This document shows, piece by piece, positions 1-7,786 of a DNA stretch of 21,468 bases. The position numbers and the translations under genes are program-made. A model generated the notes under the pieces. That model was not told where the DNA came from. It saw nothing but the letters and a program-made list of their open reading frames with translations, and ran no database searches. Position 1 is the stretch's first letter. The number at the start of each line of letters is the position of its first letter. This DNA comes from PALSA-1355 sp031400775 (lineage in GTDB: Bacteria > Planctomycetota > Planctomycetia > Pirellulales > PALSA-1355): NCBI GenBank assembly GCA_031400775.1, contig JANNQN010000266.1, positions 1-21,468 on the forward strand, written 5' to 3'.

Positions 1-695
1 ACGCCGTCGCCCGCGCCTCGGCCAGCTACGAGCACATCGCCCCCGAACAGGTCGGCAACGAGCGCCGCATTCTCGTCAGTGAACTGTCGGGCCGGTCGAA
101 CATCAAGGCCGCCGTGAGCGGGCAGGATATCGGCGACGATCCCAAGCAGATGGACAAAATCCTGGCCCGCGTCGTCGAGCTGGAGAATCAGGGTTATCAG
201 TTCGAAGCGGCCCAAGGCTCATTCGACCTGCTGGTGCGAAAGTGCGTGGGCACGTATCGACCGCATTTCGAGCGGATGAACTTTCGCGTCAACGTGGAGA
301 CGGACTCGGCCGGCAACGTCATCACCGAAGCCACGGTCAAGCTGCGGGTCGACGGCCGCGTGCGGCACGAGGTGGCCGAGGGAGATGGCCCGGTCAACGC
401 ACTCGATGCCGCGCTGCGAAAGGCTCTGGACGGAGATTTTCCGAACCTCGCCCAAATGAACCTCGTCGATTACAAGGTGCGCGTGATCAACTCCGAGGCC
501 GGCACGGCCGCCGGGGTGCGGGTCGTCATCGAGAGTCGCGACGCGGACGAAGTCTGGGGCACCGTCGGCGTCAGCGAGAATATCATCGAGGCCAGTTGGA
601 TCGCCCTGGTCGACAGCTTTGAGTACAAGCTTTACAAGGACGAGAGCGTCAAGGGTACCGCCGACAATGCCCGACCCGCAAAAGTGGCGACCTAA
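1..695 (+). CDS. cimA: Citramalate synthase, C-terminal part (5' end outside window)
   Basis: The frame is open from base 3 to the TAA at 693-695, so the gene starts upstream of the window; a GTG at 114 is internal. About 230 residues are visible. The early part carries the conserved stretch YEHIAPEQVGNERR followed by LVSELSGRSN, which closes the catalytic half of this family. The end carries the LeuA-type regulatory dimer domain, with DYKVRVINSEAGTAAGVRV and VWGTVGVSENIIEASW. Citramalate synthase condenses pyruvate with acetyl-CoA to give (R)-citramalate, the threonine-independent entry to isoleucine synthesis, in the cytoplasm. The C-terminal domain is the usual site of isoleucine feedback control. 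2-Isopropylmalate synthase is the main alternative; the NERR and SELSGRSN motifs and the WGTVGVSENIIEASW ending favour the CimA type. valS follows in the same direction after 149 bases. Confidence 0.9.
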   Translation, partial: AVARASASYEHIAPEQVGNERRILVSELSGRSNIKAAVSGQDIGDDPKQMDKILARVVELENQGYQFEAAQGSFDLLVRKCVGTYRPHFERMNFRVNVETDSAGNVITEATVKLRVDGRVRHEVAEGDGPVNALDAALRKALDGDFPNLAQMNLVDYKVRVINSEAGTAAGVRVVIESRDADEVWGTVGVSENIIEASWIALVDSFEYKLYKDESVKGTADNARPAKVAT

Positions 696-761
696 CGAAA
701 TCGCGAACCCCTTGCTGCCAGAACTCCAGCGCCGTCGTCGACACGGAGGCGGAGCGGCCTG

Positions 762-788
762 TTGGATTGGCCCGCTCGCCGCTAAAAT
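762..788 (+). promoter_or_regulatory. Possible promoter for valS
   Basis: A TAAAAT hexamer at 783-788 lies 56 bases before the valS ATG. TTGGAT at 762-767 could be a -35 box, but the spacer is only 15 bases. The -10 box is reasonable and the pairing weak. No other clear signal was seen in 696-844. Confidence 0.3.
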
Positions 789-844
789 CTCGTTTGACGG
801 CGACGACCGCTCCCATGCAGATTCACTAGCCTCGGAATTTCGAG

Positions 845-3800
845 ATGGCAACCGAATTGGCGGCCAACGAGCTGCCCAAGCAATACGACCACGATAAGGC
901 CCAGAGCCGCTGGTATCCGTTCTGGAAGGAGCGCGGCTACTTTCATAGCGAGCCCGACGACCGCACGCCCTACACGATCGTCATCCCGCCGCCCAACGTG
1001 ACCGGGGCCCTGCATCTGGGGCACGCGCTCAACAATACGTTGCAAGACATCCTCATTCGCTGGCGGCGGATGCAGGGTTACAACACACTGTGGATTCCCG
1101 GCACCGACCATGCCGGCATTGCCACCCAGGCGGTCGTCGAGCGGCGGATCTTCGAAGAGGAGAAAAAGACTCGCCACGACCTGGGCCGCGAAGCGCTCGT
1201 CAAACGGATCTGGCAATGGAAGGACCAGTACGAGACCCGCATTCTTGGACAACTGGCTCAACTGGGATGTAGTTGCGACTGGCAGCGCACGCGATTCACG
1301 TTTGACGCGCAATGTGCCCGCGCCGTGCGCCACACGTTTTTTGGCCTGTTCAAGGCCGGCCTTATTTACCGGGGCACGCGGCTGGTGAATTGGGACACCT
1401 CGCTGCAAACGGCCGTCAGCGACGACGAAGTGTTTCACGAGACCGTGGCCGGCCACTTCTGGCATCTTCGCTACCCCATCATCGATCCCCAGCCGGGCGA
1501 GCCCAAGTTCGTCTCGATCGCGACCACGCGGCCCGAGACAATGCTGGGCGATTCGGCCGTGGCTGTGCACCCCGATCCCGCAGCGGCGCTGACGGCGGCC
1601 GAGTTGGATTTGCAGTCGAAGCTGGCCGAAGCGGCGGAAAAGGATAAGCCGGCCATGCGGGCCCAATTGGACGAGCTGGCCGAGCGGCGCACCGCGCTGC
1701 TGCCGGGGCTGATTCGGCTGCGCGACATGGCCCTGGCCGGCCGCAAGGTGCGGCTGCCGCTGGTGGATCGCGAGATTCCGCTGGTGGCCGACGTGTGGGC
1801 CAAGCCCGAGTTGGGCAGCGGCTGCGTCAAGATCACGCCGGCGCACGATCCCAACGATTACGACGTCGCCAAGCGGCAGAACTTGCCGCTCGTCAATATC
1901 CTCAATCCAGATGGCACGCTCAACGACAACGCCGGACCCTACAAGGGGCTCAAGATTCTGCCGGCGCGGAAGCGCGTCGTCGTCGATCTCGAAGCGCTCT
2001 CGCTGCTGGAGCAGGTCGAGGATCGCGAAATCGAGCTGGCGCATTCGGATCGCACCAAGACGCCGATCGAGCCTTACCTGGCCGACCAGTGGTTCGTGAA
2101 AATGGATCGATTGGCGCAGTCGGCCATGGATGCCGTGAGCGACGGTCGCGTGAAAATCGTGCCGGCCCGCTACGCGCGCGGATACCTGGATTGGCTAAGC
2201 GAGAAGCGTGACTGGCCGGTGAGCCGACAGTTGTGGTGGGGACACCGCATTCCGATCTGGTACGCGCCCACGGCCAGCGAGCAGGATCTCGAGCGGGCCT
2301 TCGCCGGACGCAACGACGTTGTCTGGCGGCGTGACGAAGCCAACCAGGGCTGGTTGATCTCGGCCGAGGAAGTCGATCTGGCCGAAGACTCGATTCCTGG
2401 TCACCGGATCACGCAGGACGTCGACGTATTGGATACCTGGTTCAGCTCGGCCCTCTGGCCACACTCGACCCTGGGCTGGCCCGACGCCACCCCGGAGCTG
2501 CGCTACTACTATCCCACCAGCACGCTGGTCACGAACCGCGACATCATGACCTTGTGGGTCGCGCGGATGGTGCTGACCGGATTGTTCAACGTGGGGGACG
2601 TGCCGTTTCGCGAAGTGTATATCCACCCCAAGATCCTGGACGGCTACGGCGAAGGCATGTCGAAGACGAAGGGCAACGGTGTGGACCCGTTGGACGTGAT
2701 AGAAAACGTCGGCGCCGACTCGCTGCGCTTCAGTCTCGCCTATCTGACGACCGAGACCCAGGACGTGCGGATGCCGGTCGAGTTCGAATGCCCGCACTGC
2801 CGCGCGCATCTCGAACAGACCAAGAAGAACCGCGAGCTACCGCGCATCGAGTGCAAGAAATGTGGCCAACCATTTTCGACTCAGTGGGCCAAACTGCCCG
2901 CCGACCTGGCGCTGCCGCGTGGCGCCGTGGTCAGCGAGCGCTTCGACCTGGGACGAAATTTCTGCAACAAGCTGTGGAATGCCTCGCGGTTCGCCTTGAT
3001 GAATCTCGAAGGTTACACGCCCGGGCGTGTGGCAGACGAGGATCTGGCAATTGAAGACCGCTGGATCTTGAGCCGGCTGGCCACGGTCACGGCCGAAACG
3101 ACCGCGGCACTCGAAGGCTATCGCTATGGCGACGCGGCGCGGGTGCTGTACGACTTCGCCTGGAATGAGTTGTGCAGCTTTTACCTGGAAATGGTCAAGG
3201 GTCGCTTGCAAGACCCCGCCGAGCGCGTCACCGCGCAGCGCGTGCTTGCCGCGACGCTCGACGCGCTGTTGCGGCTGTTGCACCCCATGATTCCGTTTAT
3301 CACCGAAGAGGTCTGGCAACTGCTGGGGCAGACGGCGCCCCAGCGGGGTTTGACCGAGCTTGAGCCTGCTGCCGAGAGCATCATGATCGCTCGCTGGCCG
3401 GAGTCGGATCGGACCCGCCCAAATCTGCAAATCGAGGCCCGCTTTGCGCGCTTTCAGGAGATATTGAGCGGATTGCGCGAGGTTCGCAGCCGGCAGAATA
3501 TTCCGCCCAAGACCAACCTGCGTTTCAGCGTGCGATGCGACGCCGCTACGGCCGAACTGCTGCGGCCGATGGAGTCGTACTTCGAAGCCATGGCCGGCGC
3601 AAAGGCCACGGACTGGGGCGAGCGAACCGCGCCGCCCGCCACGAGCGCCAACTTCATGGTCTCCGGCGCCGAAGTCTTCGTCGACCTGGCCGGCCTCATC
3701 GACGTCGCGGCCGAAATTGACCGCAAGACCAAGGAGCTAGCCCGGCTGTCGGGCGCAATCTCCGGCAAAGAGCGGCAGCTTGCAAACGCCAGTTTTGTGG

Positions 3801-3913
3801 AGCGGGCCCCGGCCGACGTGATCGAGAAAGAGCGCGCGGCTTTGACACAACTTCAACAACAGCTTGTCGCGACCGAGGCCACGCTCAAGGCGCTCGAAAC
3901 GGCGCGCAAATAG
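845..3913 (+). CDS. valS: Valyl-tRNA synthetase
   Basis: This cytoplasmic class I synthetase of 1022 residues charges tRNA-Val with valine. The Rossmann fold has the HIGH-type motif HLGH at residues 57-60, preceded by IPPPNVTGALHLGH. The editing (CP1) domain shows TTRPETMLGDSAVAVHP and KITPAHDPNDYDVAKRQ. DVLDTWFSSALWPHSTLGWP is at about 526-546. The KMSKS loop is GMSKT at 604-608, with G and T replacing the first K and last S. The anticodon-binding domain contains NKLWNASRFALMNLEG, and the C-terminal 60-70 residues form the usual tRNA-binding coiled coil. At 1022 residues it is longer than a typical bacterial ValRS (about 880-950), because of a charged insertion at about 246-296 in the editing domain and a four-Cys module at 649-673 after the KMSKS loop. 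The ATG at 845 has only a weak ribosome site (GGAA or GAG nearby) but is followed directly by family-typical sequence. Confidence 0.97.
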   Translation: MATELAANELPKQYDHDKAQSRWYPFWKERGYFHSEPDDRTPYTIVIPPPNVTGALHLGHALNNTLQDILIRWRRMQGYNTLWIPGTDHAGIATQAVVERRIFEEEKKTRHDLGREALVKRIWQWKDQYETRILGQLAQLGCSCDWQRTRFTFDAQCARAVRHTFFGLFKAGLIYRGTRLVNWDTSLQTAVSDDEVFHETVAGHFWHLRYPIIDPQPGEPKFVSIATTRPETMLGDSAVAVHPDPAAALTAAELDLQSKLAEAAEKDKPAMRAQLDELAERRTALLPGLIRLRDMALAGRKVRLPLVDREIPLVADVWAKPELGSGCVKITPAHDPNDYDVAKRQNLPLVNILNPDGTLNDNAGPYKGLKILPARKRVVVDLEALSLLEQVEDREIELAHSDRTKTPIEPYLADQWFVKMDRLAQSAMDAVSDGRVKIVPARYARGYLDWLSEKRDWPVSRQLWWGHRIPIWYAPTASEQDLERAFAGRNDVVWRRDEANQGWLISAEEVDLAEDSIPGHRITQDVDVLDTWFSSALWPHSTLGWPDATPELRYYYPTSTLVTNRDIMTLWVARMVLTGLFNVGDVPFREVYIHPKILDGYGEGMSKTKGNGVDPLDVIENVGADSLRFSLAYLTTETQDVRMPVEFECPHCRAHLEQTKKNRELPRIECKKCGQPFSTQWAKLPADLALPRGAVVSERFDLGRNFCNKLWNASRFALMNLEGYTPGRVADEDLAIEDRWILSRLATVTAETTAALEGYRYGDAARVLYDFAWNELCSFYLEMVKGRLQDPAERVTAQRVLAATLDALLRLLHPMIPFITEEVWQLLGQTAPQRGLTELEPAAESIMIARWPESDRTRPNLQIEARFARFQEILSGLREVRSRQNIPPKTNLRFSVRCDAATAELLRPMESYFEAMAGAKATDWGERTAPPATSANFMVSGAEVFVDLAGLIDVAAEIDRKTKELARLSGAISGKERQLANASFVERAPADVIEKERAALTQLQQQLVATEATLKALETARK

Positions 3914-3919
3914 CCGCTC

Positions 3920-3940
3920 CGTGTCCAAGAAATAGACACG
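3920..3940 (+). terminator. Possible hairpin after valS
   Basis: CGTGTC at 3920-3925 and GACACG at 3935-3940 form a perfect 6-base inverted repeat around a 9-base loop, 7 bases after the valS stop. No T-run follows, so it is not a classic intrinsic terminator. A second weak hairpin (GGCA 3988-3991 with TGCC 3999-4002, extended by AGGC and GCCT) lies further on. Confidence 0.25.
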
Positions 3941-4031
3941 ATCCGGTCGCATCGGCCCGAGGTTTTCGCGGGCGTCCGCAGGCGATTGGCATTCTTTTTG
4001 CCGCCTCTAGCCGACCCATGCTCGGGAGACC

Positions 4032-4037
4032 TATAAT
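4032..4037 (+). promoter_or_regulatory. -10 promoter element for the BFN gene
   Basis: A perfect TATAAT lies 51 bases before the ATG at 4089, in the gap between valS and the BFN gene. No good -35 box was found 16-18 bases upstream, so only the -10 element is called. Transcription would start near 4044 and could run through the small secreted-protein gene that follows. Confidence 0.45.
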
Positions 4038-4088
4038 CGACCCTGCACGTCTCGCGCACGTAGACTTCGTCAATCTCAGGGGGCCCGT

Positions 4089-4496
4089 ATGCCGGTCCAC
4101 ATGGAGCTGTCGCGGATTATCATCAGCGAAATCAACGACCAACAAGTCATCTACCTCAAGGAAGTCGACGGCGAGCGCACGTTTCCGATTTTGATCGGGA
4201 TATTCGAGGCCACGAGCATCGATCGCCGCGTCAAGCAATATCACTCGCCCCGGCCGCTGACGCACGATTTGCTGGTGAGCATCGTCGAGAACCTGGGGGC
4301 CGAGTTGCAGGACGTCGTGATCAGCGAGCTCAAGGAGCACACCTACTTTGCCAAACTGCGCGTGCGCAACGAAGGCGAGCTGATCGAGATCGACGCCCGG
4401 CCGTCTGACGCAATCGCCGTGGCCGTCACCTGCGATCCGCAATTGCCGATCTACGTTTCGGAAGAAGTGCTCAACGACGTGCTGGGCGAACAATAA
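4089..4496 (+). CDS. BFN-domain (bifunctional nuclease, DUF151) protein
   Basis: The 135-residue product is essentially one BFN/DUF151 domain. The family signature is visible in FPILIGIFEATSIDR near residues 33-47, in RPLTHDLLVSIVENLGA near 55-71, and in the DARPSDAIAVAVTCDPQLPI block near 101-120 with its conserved RPSDAIA core. Members are small cytoplasmic proteins; some were reported to have DNase and RNase activity, but in bacteria the role is mostly unproven. The start at 4089 is supported by AGGGGG at 4078-4083, 5 bases upstream; a second in-frame ATG at 4101 is too far from this site. The next gene starts 41 bases after the stop in the same direction, so the two may be cotranscribed from the TATAAT at 4032. 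Confidence 0.9.
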   Translation: MPVHMELSRIIISEINDQQVIYLKEVDGERTFPILIGIFEATSIDRRVKQYHSPRPLTHDLLVSIVENLGAELQDVVISELKEHTYFAKLRVRNEGELIEIDARPSDAIAVAVTCDPQLPIYVSEEVLNDVLGEQ

Positions 4497-4537
4497 ACCA
4501 GTTCATTTCGGCCGCAAAACACAAAGGGGAACGAATC

Positions 4538-4912
4538 ATGTCACGACTTGCGACTCTTCTGTTGGGTTTCTCGCTCGTGTGTGCTCTCGGCGCGGGCCTT
4601 GCAATGGCCGCCGACGAGAAAATCGACGTCAACGGAACTTGGGACGTGGAAATCGAAATCGGCGGACAGACCGGCAAGCCCGTCTTCACCCTCAAGCAGG
4701 AAGGCGAGAAATTGTCGGGCCAATATAAGGGTCAATTCGGCGAAGCCGACGTCACCGGCACGCTCAAGGGCAATGCGATCGAGTTTTCGTTCGAAGCCCA
4801 GGGCGCAAAGATTGTCTACAAAGGCACGGTCGACAAGGACACGATGAAAGGTCAGGCCGACTACGCGGGCCAGGCCACCGGCGACTGGAAAGCCAAGAAG
4901 AAAGCCGCCTGA
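4538..4912 (+). CDS. Small secreted beta-rich protein, lipocalin-like, unknown role
   Basis: The 124-residue product starts with a clear signal peptide (MSRLATLLLGFSLVCALGAG, cleavage expected after AMA near residue 24). The mature part of about 100 residues consists of short alternating strands: GTWDVEIEIGGQ, KPVFTLKQEGEKLSGQYKG, ADVTGTLKGNAIEFSFEAQG, KIVYKGTVDKDTMKGQADY, GDWKAKKKAA. The pattern 'GTW, LxLxxxGxxLxGxxxG, G.v.gn.i.F' is known from small lipocalin-like or beta-barrel exported proteins of planctomycetes and acidobacteria, whose ligand is unknown. AAAGGGGA lies just before the ATG and supports this start. The protein ends in a lysine-rich tail. No catalytic motif is visible. Confidence 0.8.
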   Translation: MSRLATLLLGFSLVCALGAGLAMAADEKIDVNGTWDVEIEIGGQTGKPVFTLKQEGEKLSGQYKGQFGEADVTGTLKGNAIEFSFEAQGAKIVYKGTVDKDTMKGQADYAGQATGDWKAKKKAA

Positions 4913-4985
4913 TTCATCGTCGAACCGCGCGAATTATGGCGCGCATCGCCCGCCACGTCCTCGTTCTCCCTTAAATGAAAGCCGA

Positions 4986-6020
4986 ATGCTCGTGATGCCT
5001 CTCCGACGTGTCGTGGTCCGATTGCTCGTTGTGGCCATGACTCTGGGGACGGCAAGTTTCGCCCTGGCCGGCGATCCCTGGATCGTTTTCGACGGCGCCG
5101 GTGGAGCTGGCCAAGGCAAGCACGTCGTACTGGTCAGCGGCGATGAGGAGTATCGTTCCGAAGAGGCGCTGCCCCAATTGGCAAAAATCCTGGCGAAGCG
5201 GCACGGCTTCAAATGCACCGTGTTGTTTGCCATCGATCGCCACGACGGCACGATCAATCCCAACCAGAACGATAACATTCCCGGATTGGAATCGCTCCGC
5301 TCCGCCGATCTGCTGGTGCTGTTCACCCGGTTTCGCGCGTTGCCCGACGATCAGATGCGCGAGATCGTCGCCTATGTCGATTCCGGCGGACCGGTCATCG
5401 GATTACGAACTGCCACGCACGCCTTCGCTCCCAAGGCCGATACGACCTACGCCAACTATGGCTGGCAGAGCAAGCAGTGGGACGGCGGGTTCGGCCGGCA
5501 AGTATTGGGCGAGACGTGGATCAACCATCATGGCCAGCACGGACGCCAAAGCACTCGCGGCCTGATCGCGCCGGGCGTGAAGGAACACCCGATCTTGCGC
5601 GGCATCGGCGACGGCGACATCTGGGGTCCGACCGACGTGTACACTGTGCGACTGCCGCTAGGCGGCGACAGCCAGCCGCTCGTGTTGGGCCAGGTGCTTT
5701 CGGGCATGAAGCCCGAGGACAGTCCGGTCGTGGGCAAGCAAAACGATCCGATGATGCCCGTGGTCTGGGTCAAGTCCTACTCCTCAGCGTCGGGAAAAAC
5801 GGCGCGGGTCTTTACGACCACGATGGGCGCTTCGCAAGATCTGGCCAACGAGGGAGTCCGCCGGCTGCTGGTAAATGCCTGCTATTGGGCGTTGGGGCTG
5901 GAAGATCGAATCGACGCGCGGACGAACGTCGAATTGGTCGGTCAATATCGCCCGACCAGCTTTGGCTTCGGCACGTTCACGAAGGGTGTGAAACCGGCCG
6001 CGCTTGTCAGCGACGAATAG
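4986..6020 (+). CDS. Secreted ThuA-like domain protein
   Basis: The 344-residue product has an N-terminal signal peptide (arginine-rich start, hydrophobic core VVVRLLVVAMTLGTASF, cleavage near ALAG). It is followed by a ThuA-like, glutamine-amidotransferase-like fold. Recognisable parts are GKHVVLVSGDEEYRSEEALP (about 41-60), SADLLVLFTRFRALPDDQM and the GPVIGLRTATHAF block, then DIWGPTDVYTV and the late ARVFTTTMGASQDL. ThuA was named for trehalose utilisation. In planctomycetes, secreted ThuA-like proteins often lie near sugar oxidation genes, and their reaction is not established. No strong ribosome site precedes the ATG at 4986; an in-frame ATG at 4995 is an equally possible start and leaves the signal peptide intact. 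An out-of-frame mini-ORF (4975-4995, stop overlapping the start) precedes it. Confidence 0.85.
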   Translation: MLVMPLRRVVVRLLVVAMTLGTASFALAGDPWIVFDGAGGAGQGKHVVLVSGDEEYRSEEALPQLAKILAKRHGFKCTVLFAIDRHDGTINPNQNDNIPGLESLRSADLLVLFTRFRALPDDQMREIVAYVDSGGPVIGLRTATHAFAPKADTTYANYGWQSKQWDGGFGRQVLGETWINHHGQHGRQSTRGLIAPGVKEHPILRGIGDGDIWGPTDVYTVRLPLGGDSQPLVLGQVLSGMKPEDSPVVGKQNDPMMPVVWVKSYSSASGKTARVFTTTMGASQDLANEGVRRLLVNACYWALGLEDRIDARTNVELVGQYRPTSFGFGTFTKGVKPAALVSDE

Positions 6021-6093
6021 TCGCCCGCCGCTACAATGCCCGCATTTTCGCGAGCGCAACTGCCGCGCGGTCGCATCTGGCCGTCGGCGAGTA

Positions 6094-6099
6094 TATAAC
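6094..6099 (+). promoter_or_regulatory. Possible -10 element for the DUF1559 gene
   Basis: TATAAC (within GTATATAACC) lies 52 bases before the preferred GTG start at 6152. A second candidate, TACAAT, is at 6032-6037. No convincing -35 box accompanies either. Confidence 0.3.
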
Positions 6100-6151
6100 C
6101 GAGTAATTGTGCCGCCCTCGCGGCCTCGTCGTCAGGCAAAAGGCTCGGACC

Positions 6152-7165
6152 GTGTTATCCTCACTCAATCTGAGTCCGAGCAACTGCCGGGCAAGTGGCC
6201 GCCGGACCCGACATGGTTTCACACTCGTCGAGCTCCTGGTGGTGATCGCCATCGTGGGCGTGCTGGTGGCCCTGTTGCTGCCGGCGGTGCAAGCCGCACG
6301 CGAAGCTAGCCGCCGCAGCTCGTGCGTCAATAATCTGAAGCAGTTGGGCGTTGCGCTACAGAATTTCCACGCCGCCCAGCGTCGATTTCCGCCGGGGCGG
6401 GGCGGCCCAGCGCCGATGGTGTTTTCCGCGCAGGCCTACCTTCTGCCCTACGTCGAGGAAGGTTCGCTCGAGGGCCAGATCGATTTCATGTCGGCGCCCA
6501 CCAACCTGGTCATCGCCGGCGTTTCGTACAGCGGCAACGCCAACAAGCCGGCTGCCGAGCAAGTCGTGCGCGTGCTCGCGTGCCCCAGTGACGTGGCCGA
6601 GGGCCGAGTCGCCGGCTCGAACTTCGGCGGAACGAACTATGTCGCCAACGCCGGCAGCGGCACGCTGAATTTCGGCAGCCTGACTAACGCCGACGGCGTT
6701 TTCTACATCAGGTCCAAGATCGATTTCCGCAAGCTCACCGACGGCTCGACGAACACCGTGGCTTTCAGCGAGCGGCAACTCGGCAACGGCCAACCGCAAC
6801 CTGCGGCGTCGCGCGAGAATAACCAATTGGTAATCTGGGAAGTGAACAGCTCCATGCCCTTTGGCCCCACGCCCTGCGAAGCCGCCGTCTCGGGCAGTTG
6901 GTACATCCAGCGGGGCGCGAAGTGGATCCTGGGCAACTACGGCAACACGGTTTATAACCACTACTACGTACCCAATTCCCAGCAGTGGGATTGCATGAAC
7001 CTGCCGCAACAGATGGCGCTCACCGCGGCAAGGAGCAACCACACAGGTGGCGTGAACGTGTCGTTCTGCGACGGCAGCGTGCGATTCGTCGTCGACGACG
7101 TGCGGCTCGAAGTGTGGCGCGCGGCCGCCACTCGCTCGGGCGGCGAGCCCCCGGAAAATCTGTGA
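6152..7165 (+). CDS. DUF1559 prepilin-like secreted protein
   Basis: This is a member of the large planctomycete DUF1559 family. It has a type IV prepilin-like N-terminus: the cleavage motif G-FTLVELLVVIAIVGVLVA, followed by the family-typical LLPAVQAAREASRR. From the chosen GTG at 6152, the leader before the cleavage glycine is 22 residues and the product 337 residues. AAAAGG at 6138-6143, 8 bases upstream, favours this start over an in-frame TTG at 6107, which would give a 37-residue leader. The C-terminus has the second family hallmark, H-X9-DG, in NHTGGVNVSFCDGSV. The protein is expected to be processed by a prepilin peptidase and displayed on or across the envelope as a pseudopilin-like structure. 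Its function is unknown; such genes occur in dozens of copies per planctomycete genome. It ends only 9 bases from the end of the convergent YHS-like gene. Confidence 0.9.
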   Translation: MLSSLNLSPSNCRASGRRTRHGFTLVELLVVIAIVGVLVALLLPAVQAAREASRRSSCVNNLKQLGVALQNFHAAQRRFPPGRGGPAPMVFSAQAYLLPYVEEGSLEGQIDFMSAPTNLVIAGVSYSGNANKPAAEQVVRVLACPSDVAEGRVAGSNFGGTNYVANAGSGTLNFGSLTNADGVFYIRSKIDFRKLTDGSTNTVAFSERQLGNGQPQPAASRENNQLVIWEVNSSMPFGPTPCEAAVSGSWYIQRGAKWILGNYGNTVYNHYYVPNSQQWDCMNLPQQMALTAARSNHTGGVNVSFCDGSVRFVVDDVRLEVWRAAATRSGGEPPENL

Positions 7166-7174
7166 ACCGCGGAC

Positions 7175-7726
7175 CTACTCCTCGGTCTTCTTGATCGCCC
7201 CTTCGACCGGGCTCTTGGCCCCTTCGGTATACTTGGCGCCGACCAACTCGTAGGTCTTTTCCGCCCGCAGCTTGAGCCGCTTGAGCGCCTCGGGGAATTG
7301 ATCTTCCTCAAAGTTCTCGTCGCAAAAAGTGCAACAACTCTCGAAGGTCACTCCCAATCGCTTCCACTGCGTCATGCCGCCGGGCGTGATCTCGTCGGTC
7401 ACGGGGCACCAAATCGTGCTCATCGATTGCACGAAGTTGTTGATGAAGCGCTGCTTCTCGGCGGCCTTCACGTATTTGGCAGGATCCTTGAGAAACTTTT
7501 CCTGGGCGTCGGCCTTGCTGCCGCGATATTTCACTCCCGCATGCTCCCAGGTCGGCAACTTGGGATCGGACGGCTCGAGGTAGACCGGGCACAGTTCGAC
7601 CGACTTCTGCTTCTCGGCGATCTTCACCTTGTCCAACATCACGGCATCGGCAGGCAACTGGGCGAGCGCCGGCGCGGCGCAAGCCAAGAGCAGCGTAAAC
7701 ATCAACAACCGCGGGCCCCGAATCAT
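7175..7726 (-). CDS. Secreted double YHS-like cysteine protein
   Basis: The 183-residue product has a signal peptide (hydrophobic LLMFTLLLACAAPALA, cleavage near residue 22). Two segments resemble the YHS metal-binding domain. The first runs from C46-P-V to a FLKDPAKYV ending (residues 46-86) but lacks the usual second cysteine. The second runs from C107-P-V-T-D-E to C131-C-T-F-C135-D-E (107-140), where the cysteines are kept. YHS domains bind metals, often copper, and are common in exported planctomycete proteins. A metal-binding or metal-sensing role in the periplasm is an inference. The start is well supported: AAGGAG lies 6-7 bases before the ATG. It sits 60 bases downstream of the quinoprotein gene on the same strand and also has its own -10 element. 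Confidence 0.75.
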   Translation of the reverse strand: MIRGPRLLMFTLLLACAAPALAQLPADAVMLDKVKIAEKQKSVELCPVYLEPSDPKLPTWEHAGVKYRGSKADAQEKFLKDPAKYVKAAEKQRFINNFVQSMSTIWCPVTDEITPGGMTQWKRLGVTFESCCTFCDENFEEDQFPEALKRLKLRAEKTYELVGAKYTEGAKSPVEGAIKKTEE

Positions 7727-7762
7727 CGCAATCTCCTTCGTGTCGCGTCAGAAACCACCCAC

Positions 7763-7768
7763 ATTATA
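7763..7768 (-). promoter_or_regulatory. -10 promoter element for the YHS-like gene
   Basis: On the minus strand this reads TATAAT, 36 bases before the ATG at 7726, in the short gap after the quinoprotein gene. The -35 position falls at the end of that gene and shows no good match. Confidence 0.4.
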
Positions 7769-7786
7769 CTCGGATCACATTCACAA

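Noticed and set aside
782..2044. Minus-strand open frame of 420 codons opposite valS
   Set aside because: It covers the most conserved part of valS in antisense and extends into the promoter gap; no protein-like features.
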